Shown here piece after piece: positions 37,526-47,845 of a stretch of DNA of 64,000 nucleotides; position 1 is the stretch's first letter; each line of letters starts with the position of its first letter. Where the stretch lies: assembly GCF_025666195.1 (NCBI RefSeq), contig NZ_CP102592.1, forward strand, positions 4,774,001-4,838,000, in the 5' to 3' direction. The position numbers and the translations under genes were made by a program. Under the pieces are notes generated by a model. It had not been told where the DNA came from and did no database searches. It saw only the letters and a list, made by a program, of their open reading frames with translations. This DNA is from Xanthomonas sp. CFBP 8443. Lineage in GTDB: Bacteria > Pseudomonadota > Gammaproteobacteria > Xanthomonadales > Xanthomonadaceae.

Positions 37526-37544
37526 GTAGATGAGAACGCTTATC
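37526..37544. promoter_or_regulatory. Fur-box-like site
   Basis: gtagatgagaacgcttatc matches the 19-base Fur consensus at 13 positions, including the last five. It sits 33 bases upstream of the start codon of the PepSY-reductase gene. Confidence 0.5.
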
Positions 37545-37689
37545 GAATCGAATTGCGCCGGTGCCTCGCCGGACCCTCCACAAACGTGACTGCCAGCCCT
37601 GGGTGACATGCGCGCCACATCCAGCGGTCACCGCAGCGACATGGCCCTTCGCCACTTTCTTCGCTCCCCCCTGGCTAGCGAGGTACGCG

Positions 37690-38442
37690 ATGTCCTTCTC
37701 CCTGCGAGGTTGTCTGGTGCTGCTTGCGTTGTTCACGGCCCAGACGGCGATGGCCGCCACTAGTTGCGCCACGCTGTACGCCGGCGGCAAGCCACCGAGC
37801 GTGGACACCCCGCTGAGCGCGCGCACCACCGAGGTCTGCCATACCGAATACGCGATCCTGGCCTCGGGCGTGACCAAGGGTCCGCTGTACTCGGCCGAGC
37901 ACCTGACCGACCAGCAGGTCGCCGGCGCCGAGGCGATCGGCCGGGTCGGTTCGTTCCACGAGGAAACCGCCATCCCCGCCGCCGACCGCTCCAAGAGCTC
38001 GGACTACACCAACACCGGCTTCGACCGTGGCCACATGACCCCGGCCGGCGACGCCTCGACCGAAAGTTCGGAGAAGGAGACCTTCTCGATGGCCAACGTG
38101 GTCCCGCAGGACCACAAGCTCAACACCGGCGAGTGGGCGCGTATCGAGGAGCAGGTGCGGCAACTGGCCAAGCAGCGCGGCGAGATCTACGTGGTGACCG
38201 GCCCGGCCTTCGACGACAACGTGACGACGATCGGCACCGACAAGGTGGAAGTGGCGGACTACGTATGGAAGGCGGTGTACGAGCCGGGCGTGGGCGCGGC
38301 CGCGTACCTGTGCGTGAACGACGACAGCATCACCTGCGACGTGGTGTCGATCGACGACGTGATCACGATGGCCAGCGTCGACCCGTTCCCGGCGATCGCC
38401 GCGGCGATGAAGTCCACGCCGATCGCGTTGACGTTGCCTTGA
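37690..38442 (+). CDS. Secreted DNA/RNA non-specific endonuclease
   Basis: A 250-residue beta-beta-alpha-metal nuclease of the NUC1/EndoG type. A signal peptide covers about residues 1-22 (ending TAMA). The catalytic motif is DRGHMTPAGD, with general-base His, and the metal-ligand Asn lies in MANVVPQDHKLN. Four cysteines suit an exported protein. The ATG at the hydrophobic leader is chosen over the long upstream extension. It is likely used for nutrient scavenging or defence outside the cytoplasm. Confidence 0.92.
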   Translation: MSFSLRGCLVLLALFTAQTAMAATSCATLYAGGKPPSVDTPLSARTTEVCHTEYAILASGVTKGPLYSAEHLTDQQVAGAEAIGRVGSFHEETAIPAADRSKSSDYTNTGFDRGHMTPAGDASTESSEKETFSMANVVPQDHKLNTGEWARIEEQVRQLAKQRGEIYVVTGPAFDDNVTTIGTDKVEVADYVWKAVYEPGVGAAAYLCVNDDSITCDVVSIDDVITMASVDPFPAIAAAMKSTPIALTLP

Positions 38443-38447
38443 AAGCC

Positions 38448-38475
38448 GGGATTCGGGATTCGGGATTCGGGATTC
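38448..38475. repeat. Four tandem copies of gggattc
   Basis: A perfect 7-base unit repeated four times, starting 6 bases after the nuclease stop codon. Confidence 0.85.
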
Positions 38476-38573
38476 GGCAATAGCATCGTGATCGGCTGAG
38501 CGGTTATCGATGCTGCCGCGATATCTGCGGCGGCACCGTCGATCGAACATCCGAAGATGACCGCGTACGTCGC

Positions 38574-39461
38574 TCAACTCACGTGCGCGGTCATGGCGTC
38601 CGCCAGCGCCGCGAACACCGCGCTGCAGGCGGCGCTCCCGCGCAGGTCCTGGTGCATGGTGATCCAGGTCTCCAGGCCCAGGCGCACCTGCTGCGGCAGC
38701 ACCGGCACCAGGCTCGGCGTGCGCCGCGCCAGGGGCATCTGGAAGAAGCCGATGCCGCAGCCGGCGCGGATCAAGGCCAGCTGCGCCAGGTCGCTGTCGG
38801 CACGCAGCGCGAACGCCTCGCGGCGCCACAGCGGCAGCGCCGCGCGCGCCGCGCGCAGGAACGGCGTCTCCGCATCGAAGCCGACCAGCGCGTGCTGCAC
38901 GAGTTCGTCCAGGCCTTGCGGCGTTCCGTGCCGGGCCAGGTAGTCCCGATGGGCGTACAGGCCGAGCGCTACCTCGCCGATGCGGCGGGCGACCAGCAGA
39001 TCCTGTTGCGGCCGGGTCATGCGCACCGCCACGTCGGCTTCGCGATGCAGCAGGTCCTGTACGCGGTTGCTCAGCACCAGCTCGAGCCGCAACTGCGGAT
39101 GCGCGCGGCGCAAGCCGGCCAATACCGGCGGCAGCACTTCCGCGCCGATCACCTCGCTGGCGGCGATCCGCACCGTGCCCTGCACCGCCTCGCCATGACG
39201 GCCCGCCGCACGCTGCAGCGACGCGGCGATGCTGGCCATCGACTGCGCATGGCCGCGCAGCGCCAGCGCCGCATCGGTCGGCAGCAGCCCGGTCTGCGAG
39301 CGCACGAACAACGGCACGGCCAACGCCTTCTCCAGCGCCGCCACATGCCGGCCGACCGTGGGCTGGGTCAGCGCCAGCGCACGCGCCGCCGCCGACAGCG
39401 ACCCCTCCTCCAGCACCGCGAGGAACGTCCGATACAACTCCCAACCGATTGCGCTATCCAT
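38574..39461 (-). CDS. LysR-family transcriptional regulator
   Basis: A 295-residue LysR protein. The N-terminal winged helix is ELYRTFLAVLEEGSLSAAAR with recognition segment LTQPTVGRHVAALEKAL. The effector domain follows (VRIAASEVIGAEVLPPVL, DVAVRMTRPQQDLLVARRIG). It is divergent from a nucleotide-sugar-epimerase-like gene, which is its probable target. A 14-base palindrome overlaps its own start codon, suggesting autoregulation. Confidence 0.93.
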   Translation of the reverse strand: MDSAIGWELYRTFLAVLEEGSLSAAARALALTQPTVGRHVAALEKALAVPLFVRSQTGLLPTDAALALRGHAQSMASIAASLQRAAGRHGEAVQGTVRIAASEVIGAEVLPPVLAGLRRAHPQLRLELVLSNRVQDLLHREADVAVRMTRPQQDLLVARRIGEVALGLYAHRDYLARHGTPQGLDELVQHALVGFDAETPFLRAARAALPLWRREAFALRADSDLAQLALIRAGCGIGFFQMPLARRTPSLVPVLPQQVRLGLETWITMHQDLRGSAACSAVFAALADAMTAHVS

Positions 39462-39473
39462 ACATAAATGTAT
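39460..39473. promoter_or_regulatory. Palindrome over the LysR start, likely operator
   Basis: ATACAT-AA-ATGTAT, perfect 6-base arms in an AT-rich island between divergent genes. It contains the T-N11-A spacing common to LysR sites. Confidence 0.5.
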
Positions 39474-39554
39474 AGCCGATCGACCATGTTCGCCAATTCC
39501 TTTGCAACGCGGCCGCGGCCAGACTGGCCGCCATCCCTGCAATGGAGCATCCGC

Positions 39555-40565
39555 ATGACAACGACCTCCACCGCCCTGGTCTTGGGCGCCACCGGCGGCA
39601 TCGGCGGCGAACTGGCGCGCCAACTGCGCGACGCCGGCTGGCAGGTGCGCGCCCTGCAGCGCGCGGTCCCGGCCGCCGGCGAAACCCGCGACGGCATCCA
39701 CTGGCTGCGCGGCGACGCGATGTGCCGCGAGGACGTGCTGCAGGCCGCGCGCGGCTGCGCCGCGATCGTGCACGCGGTCAATCCGCCCGGCTACCGGCGC
39801 TGGGCCGAACTGGTGTTGCCGATGATCGACAACACCATCGCCGCGGCCTGCGCCGAAGGCGCGACCATCGTGCTGCCGGGCACGGTCTACAACTACGGCC
39901 TGGACGCCTACCCGGCGCCGGACGAAGACGCGCCGCAGACGCCGGCCACGCGCAAGGGCGCGATCCGGGTCGAGCTGGAGCGGCGCCTGCAGGCCGCGAC
40001 CGCGCACGGCGCGCGGGTCATCGTGGTGCGCGCGGGCGACTTCTTCGGCCCGCGCGTGGGCAACAGTTGGCTCGCGCAGGGACTGGTGAAACCGGGCTGC
40101 CCGATCGCCATGGTGACGCTGCCGGGAGATCCCGGTGTCGGCCACCAATGGGCCTACGTGCCGGACGTGGCGCGGACCATGCTCCGGCTGTTGCAGCAGC
40201 GCGACGCGCTCCCGGCATTCGCGCGCCTGCACATGGACGGACACTGGGACGCCGACGGCACCCAGATGGCCGCGGCGATCGCGCGTGTGGTGCGCCGCCA
40301 CGGCATGCCGCAACCGAAGACCCGCCGCTTTCCGTGGTGGCTGCTGACCCTGGCCGCGCCCTTCTGGCCGCTGGCGCGTGAACTGCGCGAGATGCGCCCG
40401 CTGTGGCGCCATCCGCTGCGCATGCGCAACGCGCGCCTGCTGCAGGCGCTCGGCGAAGAGCCGCACACGCCGCTGGACGAAGCGATGGAAGCGACGCTGA
40501 TCGGTTTGGGCTGCCTGCCGGCAGCGACATCCATGCCGCTGGCGCAGTCAGCGTCCACGTCATAA
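39555..40565 (+). CDS. NAD(P)-dependent epimerase/reductase-like protein
   Basis: A 336-residue extended SDR. The Rossmann motif is ALVLGATGGIGGELARQL, a NAD-dependent epimerase pattern, and YNYG near residue 113 is the region of the active-site Tyr. Later sequence includes VVRAGDFFGPRVGNSW and YVPDVARTMLRLL. The C-terminal 80 residues (RRFPWWLLTLAAPFWPLARE) hold a hydrophobic segment that may touch the membrane. The start follows tggag. It is divergent from the LysR gene. Substrate unknown. Confidence 0.85.
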   Translation: MTTTSTALVLGATGGIGGELARQLRDAGWQVRALQRAVPAAGETRDGIHWLRGDAMCREDVLQAARGCAAIVHAVNPPGYRRWAELVLPMIDNTIAAACAEGATIVLPGTVYNYGLDAYPAPDEDAPQTPATRKGAIRVELERRLQAATAHGARVIVVRAGDFFGPRVGNSWLAQGLVKPGCPIAMVTLPGDPGVGHQWAYVPDVARTMLRLLQQRDALPAFARLHMDGHWDADGTQMAAAIARVVRRHGMPQPKTRRFPWWLLTLAAPFWPLARELREMRPLWRHPLRMRNARLLQALGEEPHTPLDEAMEATLIGLGCLPAATSMPLAQSASTS

Positions 40566-40612
40566 GTGCAGCGCCTATGCCTGCAGGTCTTTCCCTGCGC
40601 GCATCCTGCCTT

Positions 40613-40682
40613 TGTAGGAGCGGCTTCAGCCGCGACAGAATGCTACCGGTAGCGTCCTGTCGCGGCTGAAGCCGCTCCTACA
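40613..40682. repeat. REP-type inverted pair, second copy
   Basis: The same 24-base element as at 34837-34910, in opposite orientation order: 40613-40636 and 40659-40682, spacer 22 bases. It lies between the converging epimerase gene and hemB. Confidence 0.88.
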
Positions 40683-40720
40683 ACAAAGCGGCATCCTCTG
40701 AATCGCAAGACGCGAACGCT

Positions 40721-42135
<1,415 letters not shown>

Positions 42136-43896
42136 TCAGTCCTGCAGCATCGTGCGCGCCGGCTCGCGCGCCAGCGCTTCGCGCAGTTCCTGCGCGCCCG
42201 GCGTGCCCCGCTGCAAGGCCTGCTGCAGGTGCTGCACGTACTGCTCCACGCGCTTGGGCGGCAGCAGCGGCTCGTTGGGATCCACGGATGCCTCGATCAA
42301 CGCGGGCCCGGGCGCGGCCAGCGCCGCCTGCACCACCTCGGCGCACTGCGCCGGATCCTCGACCCGCCAGCTGGCGATGCCGCAGGCCTGCGCCACCAGC
42401 GCGAAGTCGATCGGGGTGAGGTCGCACTCCGTCTCCGGATTGCCCAGGAACATCATCTGCTCCCATTTGATCTGGCCCAGCGTGTTGTTCTTGATCACCA
42501 CCAGCTTGATCGGCAGGCGGTAGCGGACGATGGTGACCAGTTCGCCCATCAGCATGCTCAGGCCGCCATCGCCGGTGAAGGCGACCACCTGCCGGCCCGG
42601 ATGCGCCAGCGCCGCGGCGATCGCGTAGGGCACGGCGCAGGCCATCGACGCCAGCAGCCCGGAACCGATGTAGGTCTGGCGCGCCTTCGCCTGCACGTAG
42701 CGCGCCATCAGCCCGGTGTTGTGGCCGCAGTCCCACACCACGATGGCGTCCTCGTCCAGGCGGTCGCCCATCTCGCGCACGATCCGGCCCGGCGGCATCG
42801 GGATCGCCTGGCGTTCGACGCTGCTGCGCAACAGGTCCCACCATTGCCGCGCGCCGTCCTGCGCCTGCTGCAGGAAGCGGCGGTCCTGCTTGCGCCGCAG
42901 GTGCGCGTTGAGCGCCTGCAGGGTGCTGCGCGCATCGCCGACCAGGCCCACCTCGGCCGGGAAGCGCAGGCCGATGCGGGTGGCGTCGCAATCCAGTTGC
43001 ACACCGCGCGCCTGGCCGGGCTTGGGGTAGTACTCGATGTAGGGAAAGGTCGAGCCGACGATCAGCAGCGCATCGCAGCCCTCCATCGCCTCCTGGCTGG
43101 GCCGGGTCCCGAGCAGGCCGATGCCGCCGGTGGTGAGCGGGTGGTCGTCGGCCAGCAGACCCTTGCCGAGCAGCGCCTTGACGATCGGCGCGCCGAGCAG
43201 CTCGGCGGTCTCGGTCAACGCCTCGACCGCGCCCAGCGCGCCTTGCCCGGCCAGAATGGTCACCCGTTGCGCCGCGTTCAACAGCGCCGCGGCGCGCGCG
43301 ATGGCGTCCGCATCGGCGCAGCCGTGGCCGGCCGCCGGCAGCAGCGAGGCGTGGTGCGGCAGGTTGCGGCTGGAGGCGACGTCGGCCGATTCCGGCTCGT
43401 CCTGCACGTCGATCGGCATCGCCAGGTGGGCGACGCCGCGCAGCGCCAGCGCATGCCGGCAGGCCAGGCTGGCCACGTTCTCGACCTGCCCGGCGCCCAT
43501 CACCCGGGCCGAGTACGCCGCCACGTCCATGAACAGCTTGCTGTGGTCCACGTCCTGCTGGGTGAAGGTGTCGGCCAAGTCGTGGTACGGCGACCCGGTG
43601 ATCGCGATCACCGGCGCGCGGTCGAGCTTGGCGTCGTAGAGTCCGTTCAGCAGGTGTATCCCGCCCGGGCCGGTGGTGGCCAGGCAGCAGCCCAGCCTGC
43701 CGCTGACCTTGGCATGGGCGGTGGCCGCGAAGGCCGCCGATTCCTCATGGCGCATCTGCACGAAACGCACCCGCGACGCGCGCACCCGGATCGCTTCCAT
43801 CAGTGCATTGATGCCGTCGCCCGGCATGCCGAAGATCGTGTCCACGCCGAAGCCGATCAGCGTGTCGATCAGGATGTCCGCCCCGTTGCGCGCCAT
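42136..43896 (-). CDS. Thiamine-diphosphate enzyme, pyruvate oxidase/dehydrogenase (PoxB)-like
   Basis: A 586-residue enzyme of the acetolactate synthase/PoxB family. The activating Glu is in VQMRHEESAAFAATAHAK. The cofactor motif runs from GDGGLSMLMGELVT to IKNNTLGQIKWEQ. It carries the family's DQHD-like YHDLADTFTQQDVDHSKL segment. The C-terminus (REALAREPARTMLQD) is charged rather than clearly amphipathic, so membrane activation as in E. coli PoxB is uncertain. aggag precedes the ATG. It may decarboxylate pyruvate to acetate with a flavin and quinone. Confidence 0.88.
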   Translation of the reverse strand: MARNGADILIDTLIGFGVDTIFGMPGDGINALMEAIRVRASRVRFVQMRHEESAAFAATAHAKVSGRLGCCLATTGPGGIHLLNGLYDAKLDRAPVIAITGSPYHDLADTFTQQDVDHSKLFMDVAAYSARVMGAGQVENVASLACRHALALRGVAHLAMPIDVQDEPESADVASSRNLPHHASLLPAAGHGCADADAIARAAALLNAAQRVTILAGQGALGAVEALTETAELLGAPIVKALLGKGLLADDHPLTTGGIGLLGTRPSQEAMEGCDALLIVGSTFPYIEYYPKPGQARGVQLDCDATRIGLRFPAEVGLVGDARSTLQALNAHLRRKQDRRFLQQAQDGARQWWDLLRSSVERQAIPMPPGRIVREMGDRLDEDAIVVWDCGHNTGLMARYVQAKARQTYIGSGLLASMACAVPYAIAAALAHPGRQVVAFTGDGGLSMLMGELVTIVRYRLPIKLVVIKNNTLGQIKWEQMMFLGNPETECDLTPIDFALVAQACGIASWRVEDPAQCAEVVQAALAAPGPALIEASVDPNEPLLPPKRVEQYVQHLQQALQRGTPGAQELREALAREPARTMLQD

Positions 43897-44021
43897 GCTC
43901 CGCTCCTGCTCAAGACTGGGTCGTAGCGAGCACAGCACGGCGCCGGTACGGTGCCTGTCAGGACACGGTCAAGGGCATGCGAAAATGCGGCGGCGGCACG
44001 CGTGCCGGCACGCCGGTTGGG

Positions 44022-44270
44022 TCAGATGACCCCGCCGCCCAGGCTCAAGCGGATCACCCCGACCACGATCACCAGGCCGTTGAGGATCAGCCCGGTCTTG
44101 GCCCGGCCGCGCTTCGGCGCCGAGGTGAACAGCAGGCCGATCGCGGCGATGATCGCCCCGACCGCGGCGAACGGGATCACGAACCAGTTGCCCCACCCCA
44201 GCAGCGGGATGAAGGCCAGGATCATCCACAGCAACGCCACGATGCCCCACAACAGACTGATCAAGCCCAT
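44022..44270 (-). CDS. Small hydrophobic membrane protein
   Basis: An 82-residue protein with three helices (LLWGIVALLWMILAFIPLL, FVIPFAAVGAIIAAIGLLF, TGLILNGLVIVVGVIRLSL) and one basic loop (SAPKRGRAK). The ATG is chosen because the helix pattern starts at once; the longer frame adds only Ala/Arg-rich sequence. It is divergent from a lipoprotein gene. Function unknown. Confidence 0.75.
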   Translation of the reverse strand: MGLISLLWGIVALLWMILAFIPLLGWGNWFVIPFAAVGAIIAAIGLLFTSAPKRGRAKTGLILNGLVIVVGVIRLSLGGGVI

Positions 44271-44448
44271 GCCGTCGCCCTTCGCTGAATGCCAGTGCGC
44301 ACCATAGCGCGCACCCCTGTCGGCGCAAGCCAACTCTTGGCATGGGGCTCACGGCAGGCGTGCCACGGTGGCATGGCGACGGCGGGTACGTCGCGGTTCA
44401 CCGATCCCGCCTATCATCGCCTCGTATCCGATCCGCGGGGGTAATGCC

Positions 44449-44913
44449 ATGAACGTCCGACCGCTGTTGCCGCTGGCGCTGCTGTTCGCGCTGGCCGGCT
44501 GCGCCAGTTCCTCCAAGGTGATGGTCGGCGCGCCGCGTCCGCCGATCGACCCGGCCCTGGTCCAGATCTATTCGACCCCGCCCGTCGGCGCGGTCGACAT
44601 CGCCCAGCTCGAATCCTCCAGCGCGGCCGGGTTCGGCACCCAGGGCCAGACCGACGCCGCCATGGCGCGGCTCAAGCGCGAAGCGGCCAAGCTCGGCGCC
44701 AACGGCGTGGTGCTGATGGGCGTGGCCTCGCAACGCTCGGGCGGCGGCATGTCGGTCGGCGCCGGCAGCTACGGCGGCCACGTCGGTGGCGGCCTGGGCA
44801 TCGGCATCCCGACCACCCAGAAGCGCGCCGCCGGCATGGCGATTTGGGTGCCGCCGGGCGCGCAGGTGCCGGCTGCGCCGCCGCAGCAGCCATTGCCCCC
44901 GCAGGAACACTGA
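44449..44913 (+). CDS. Gly-rich lipoprotein, hypothetical
   Basis: A 154-residue lipoprotein with lipobox LAGC (Cys at about residue 18). The mature part holds a Val-Asp-Ile strand (VGAVDIAQLESS), a helix of Lys/Ala (ARLKREAAKLGANGVVLMGV) and a Gly-rich segment (GAGSYGGHVGGGLGIGIP). The tail is Pro/Gln. The helix-strand pattern ending GANGVVLMGV recalls the small YbjQ/DUF4156-like fold, but I cannot name the family. Confidence 0.78.
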   Translation: MNVRPLLPLALLFALAGCASSSKVMVGAPRPPIDPALVQIYSTPPVGAVDIAQLESSSAAGFGTQGQTDAAMARLKREAAKLGANGVVLMGVASQRSGGGMSVGAGSYGGHVGGGLGIGIPTTQKRAAGMAIWVPPGAQVPAAPPQQPLPPQEH

Positions 44914-45218
44914 TCGCCCCGGCAGGCAGACGCCGGCACGGCGTCGCTACGGCCTGGCCCCACCACGGTCGGCAATGCCAGAAGCCGACACCCCTCCGGC
45001 AAAGCCGGCGAGTGGCCTGATCGCGCTCTGGCCGAGCCAGGGGGCACCAAACGACCAACGGTGGCCACCGGGACCTTGCAAGCCATTGGCCGGGTTATAG
45101 TATTCCGACTCCGGGGAGTTGAGGGACCGGGTCTGCCTTGGCGGCGGACCCGCAAGGGTAATGCCACGTCATTAGTCTGAGCGCCCGGATTGGACCGTCT
45201 TTGACAGAAGGACTCGTT
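44914..45218 (+). other. 305-base leader with a strong hairpin before the Cys-rich secreted protein
   Basis: No gene is seen. From about 45130 the strand can fold around gggtctgcc ... ggcggcggaccc, followed by cgcaagggtaatgcc. The structure ends near the ribosome site agaagga. It does not match any riboswitch class I can recall. Confidence 0.45.
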
Positions 45219-45590
45219 ATGAAGCGCTGGATATGGATATTGGTCGCATTCTTCGGGCTGCAGGGCGTTGCCAGCGCAGTCCCTGTATACGAAGAGCTGT
45301 CGTGCCGGGACAACGACCCGTTCGTGTTCTGCACGCAGGGCTGCAAGGGCAGGGACAAGAACTGGATTCCTGTCACTCCAAGGGCTGGGATATGGATGGC
45401 TGTGCCTGGCTATTGCCCCTGGCCAACCTCGACCGGCCCGTGCTGCGTTGGCAATGTGTGTTTCCAAGTATGGACACAGACTGCCGTCGACGCCGTCGGC
45501 GAGTACATGCGCATCTGCCCCATTGGCGGCGGCAAGGCGAGCGACTGGATGGGGAATGGGCGCCCGGAAAGCACCCCGTACGATCACTGA
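45219..45590 (+). CDS. Cys-rich secreted protein, hypothetical
   Basis: A 123-residue protein with a signal peptide (about 1-20, ending VASA). Eight cysteines fall in the mature part (ELSC, VFCTQGC, GYC, GPCCVGNVC, RIC), enough for four disulfides. It is rich in Pro, Trp and Gly. agaagga precedes the ATG. It converges on a DUF885 gene across a strong hairpin. I recognise no family. The disulfide-dense small exported form suggests an extracellular effector, inhibitor or binding protein, but nothing in the sequence decides it. Confidence 0.75.
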   Translation: MKRWIWILVAFFGLQGVASAVPVYEELSCRDNDPFVFCTQGCKGRDKNWIPVTPRAGIWMAVPGYCPWPTSTGPCCVGNVCFQVWTQTAVDAVGEYMRICPIGGGKASDWMGNGRPESTPYDH

Positions 45591-45604
45591 TCCGCTTGCA
45601 TCAT

Positions 45605-45651
45605 GCGTGCCGCTGCGGTCGCCGCAGCGGCACGCCCTGATCACGTGATCA
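45605..45651. terminator. Strong hairpin plus palindrome between converging genes
   Basis: A perfect 14-bp stem gcgtgccgctgcgg / ccgcagcggcacgc with a 3-base loop, followed by the perfect 14-base palindrome tgatcacgtgatca, which overlaps the stop codon of the DUF885 gene. No T tract. It probably serves as a bidirectional stop or insulator. Confidence 0.6.
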
Positions 45652-47436
45652 CTTCCGCTGCGCCGGCACGAACACCTCGTCCACCGCCGTCGCCAGTTGG
45701 TCCGGCGGCAGCAGGCCCTGGTCGAGCAGGAAGTTGTTGAACTTGAGCCGGTCGAACTTCGCGCCCAGCGCCAGTTCGGTGCGCATGCGCAGTTCCATGA
45801 TGCGGCTGTAGCCGTAGAAGTAGCTGCCGGCCTGGCCGGGCGCGCGCATCATGTAGCGGTCCAGTTCCTGCCGCGCCATCGCCGGCGACAGGCCGACGTC
45901 GTTCTCCAGCACCAGGCGCGCGCGCTCGCGGTCGATCAGGCCCAGGTTGAGCATCGGATCGAGCATCGCGCGGGCGGCGCGCAGCAGGCGGAACTGCAGG
46001 GCGATCAGCTGGCCGTCCAGCGGTTCGTACGGCACCAGTTCGGCCTCGGCGTACAGCGCCCAACCTTCGACGTTGACCGAATTGAACGCGAACATGCTGC
46101 GCGCCAGCGACACGCCGCGCTCGACCATCGCGGTGAACTGCAGTTCGTGGCCGGGCCGGCCTTCGTGCGCGCTCAGCGTCCACGCCGCCGAGCCGAAGTT
46201 GAAGTCGTCGTAGTGCTCGCCCTTGCCGGCGCTATCCGGATTGCCCAGCGGCAGCACGAAGGTGCCCTGCTCGCCGGTGTTGCCGACCAGCGGCGCCGGG
46301 CGGAAATGCGGCGCCGGCTGCGCCGCACTCTCGGCGGCCGAACCCAGCCGCATCTGCATCGGCCGCTGTGGCACGTCGACGATGCGCTGCTGGCGGATGA
46401 TCGGGTCGATCTTTTCGATGACGCCGCGGTAGTGGGTCTCCAGCTCGTCGTTGGCGATGGTGTCGCGCTTGAGCGCGCGAATCACCGCGCGGTAGTCGCT
46501 GGCATCGTCGACCTTCAGGCCCTTGGCCTTGGCCACCAGCGGCGCCAACTGCTGCATCGCCGCGCGGGTCTCCATGAATTCCAGCTGCGCGCGCTGCATC
46601 AGCAGCTGCGGCGCGATGTCGATGCCGACCTGCTTGAGCTGGAAGGCGTACAGCTCCGGCGGCAGGCGCGCGTCCTCGCGCGCCTTCGGCAGCACCACCT
46701 TGCGCGTCCACGCGGCGTAGTCCTTGAACTGTTTGTCCATCGCCGCGAGCGCCGGTTCGGCGCCGTCGATCTTGTAGGTCGCGAACAGTTCGCGGATGCC
46801 CTTGGCGTAGGTGTCCACGTTGCTCAGCGCCTGCTCGACCTCGCGCCGGGTCGGCGGCAACAGTGCGCCGTCGGCGCGCTTTTCCTCGTAGCGCTGGCGC
46901 GCCAGCAGCAGCGAGGAGGTGCTGCCGGGCAGCAGGCCGACGTAGCGCTGCAACCGGTCCAGGGCCTTGGCCCGGCGCGCCGCCGGCACCTGCTCGGACA
47001 GCAGGTTGTTGATCCCGCCGAACACCATCTGCGGCGCATCGTTCCATGGCAGCAGCAGCCGCTCGTTCAACGCGCTGCCCTCGATGGCCTGGTCGGCGGC
47101 GTGGAGCATGATCGCCAGGTCCTGGCGCACGTTGGGATCGCGCTCGAGCTCCAGTTTCTCCTGCAGCGCGCGCCGGGCCTGGGCGATCGCGTCGCGATAG
47201 CGGCGGGCGTTGTCCGGACCGAGGTCGGCGACCTTGTCGTCGTAGCCGGGCACGCCGAAGAAGCTCACTTCCTCCGGCTGGAACGGGGCCTGCGCCTGCA
47301 GCAGGATCTGCGCGAAGTCGTTGCTGCGCGTCACCCATGCCGGGCTGGCGGCCTGGGCCTTTGCCGGGGCGGTCTGCGCCAGCACGGGCAGCGGCGCGGC
47401 CAGGGCCAGCGCGATGGCGAGGACGAGTGGCTTCAT
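45649..47436 (-). CDS. DUF885 family putative carboxypeptidase, exported
   Basis: A 595-residue exported protein with a signal peptide (about 1-21, ending VLAQ). The DUF885 core has the zinc-peptidase-like motif LSAHEGRPGHELQF, where His-Glu and the later His lie, followed about 40 residues on by EGWALYAEAEL. The C-terminal YFYGYSRIMELRMRTELALG is also typical. ggagaag stands before the ATG; the five-residue longer frame begins with TTG. Xanthomonas has several paralogues of this family. Substrate unknown. Confidence 0.88.
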   Translation of the reverse strand: MKPLVLAIALALAAPLPVLAQTAPAKAQAASPAWVTRSNDFAQILLQAQAPFQPEEVSFFGVPGYDDKVADLGPDNARRYRDAIAQARRALQEKLELERDPNVRQDLAIMLHAADQAIEGSALNERLLLPWNDAPQMVFGGINNLLSEQVPAARRAKALDRLQRYVGLLPGSTSSLLLARQRYEEKRADGALLPPTRREVEQALSNVDTYAKGIRELFATYKIDGAEPALAAMDKQFKDYAAWTRKVVLPKAREDARLPPELYAFQLKQVGIDIAPQLLMQRAQLEFMETRAAMQQLAPLVAKAKGLKVDDASDYRAVIRALKRDTIANDELETHYRGVIEKIDPIIRQQRIVDVPQRPMQMRLGSAAESAAQPAPHFRPAPLVGNTGEQGTFVLPLGNPDSAGKGEHYDDFNFGSAAWTLSAHEGRPGHELQFTAMVERGVSLARSMFAFNSVNVEGWALYAEAELVPYEPLDGQLIALQFRLLRAARAMLDPMLNLGLIDRERARLVLENDVGLSPAMARQELDRYMMRAPGQAGSYFYGYSRIMELRMRTELALGAKFDRLKFNNFLLDQGLLPPDQLATAVDEVFVPAQRK

Positions 47437-47845
47437 CGGGTGCTTCTCCAACGGGACGATGCGGCGACCGTACGCGGCGCACGCTCGGCCAGCAACCTGC
47501 CGTAGGTCATGGCGGTGCCGATCCGGGACGAGGCACTCGCAAACGGACGCGGCGGGCGCCGTTCCAGGACATCGAGATCGGCGCCAGCTCGGTGGCCGAC
47601 TCCGCTCCCGAGCTGGGCGGCCCGATCGATGAGCACCGCAGCGCAGCGGTTCGACGCGCCGCTTGCGCTACTGCGACGCAGCAATGCGCCAAGGTTCGTG
47701 CTGGTACCTAGCGCTATTGTCCGACCGCTTCGGCAGGCGACTTCGCGGCGCCTGCCGCTGCACGCACCGAAGTGGGCGACATCGTGCAATACACCACCGC
47801 CATCAGCCAGACTGCCGGCAATCCGCGGTGCATTCCCCCGCATGC
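47437..47845. other. 409-base gap with no recognised gene
   Basis: Frames here are Arg/Pro-rich shadows on both strands. Nothing was recognised beyond the upstream region of the DUF885 gene. Confidence 0.45.

Noticed and set aside
38448..38475. Short tandem repeat as a possible CRISPR
   Set aside because: Units are 7 bases with no spacers.
37675..39444. 589-codon minus-strand frame over the nuclease and LysR genes
   Set aside because: Composition is Gly/Ala/Arg-rich without motifs, and it crosses two well-supported genes.
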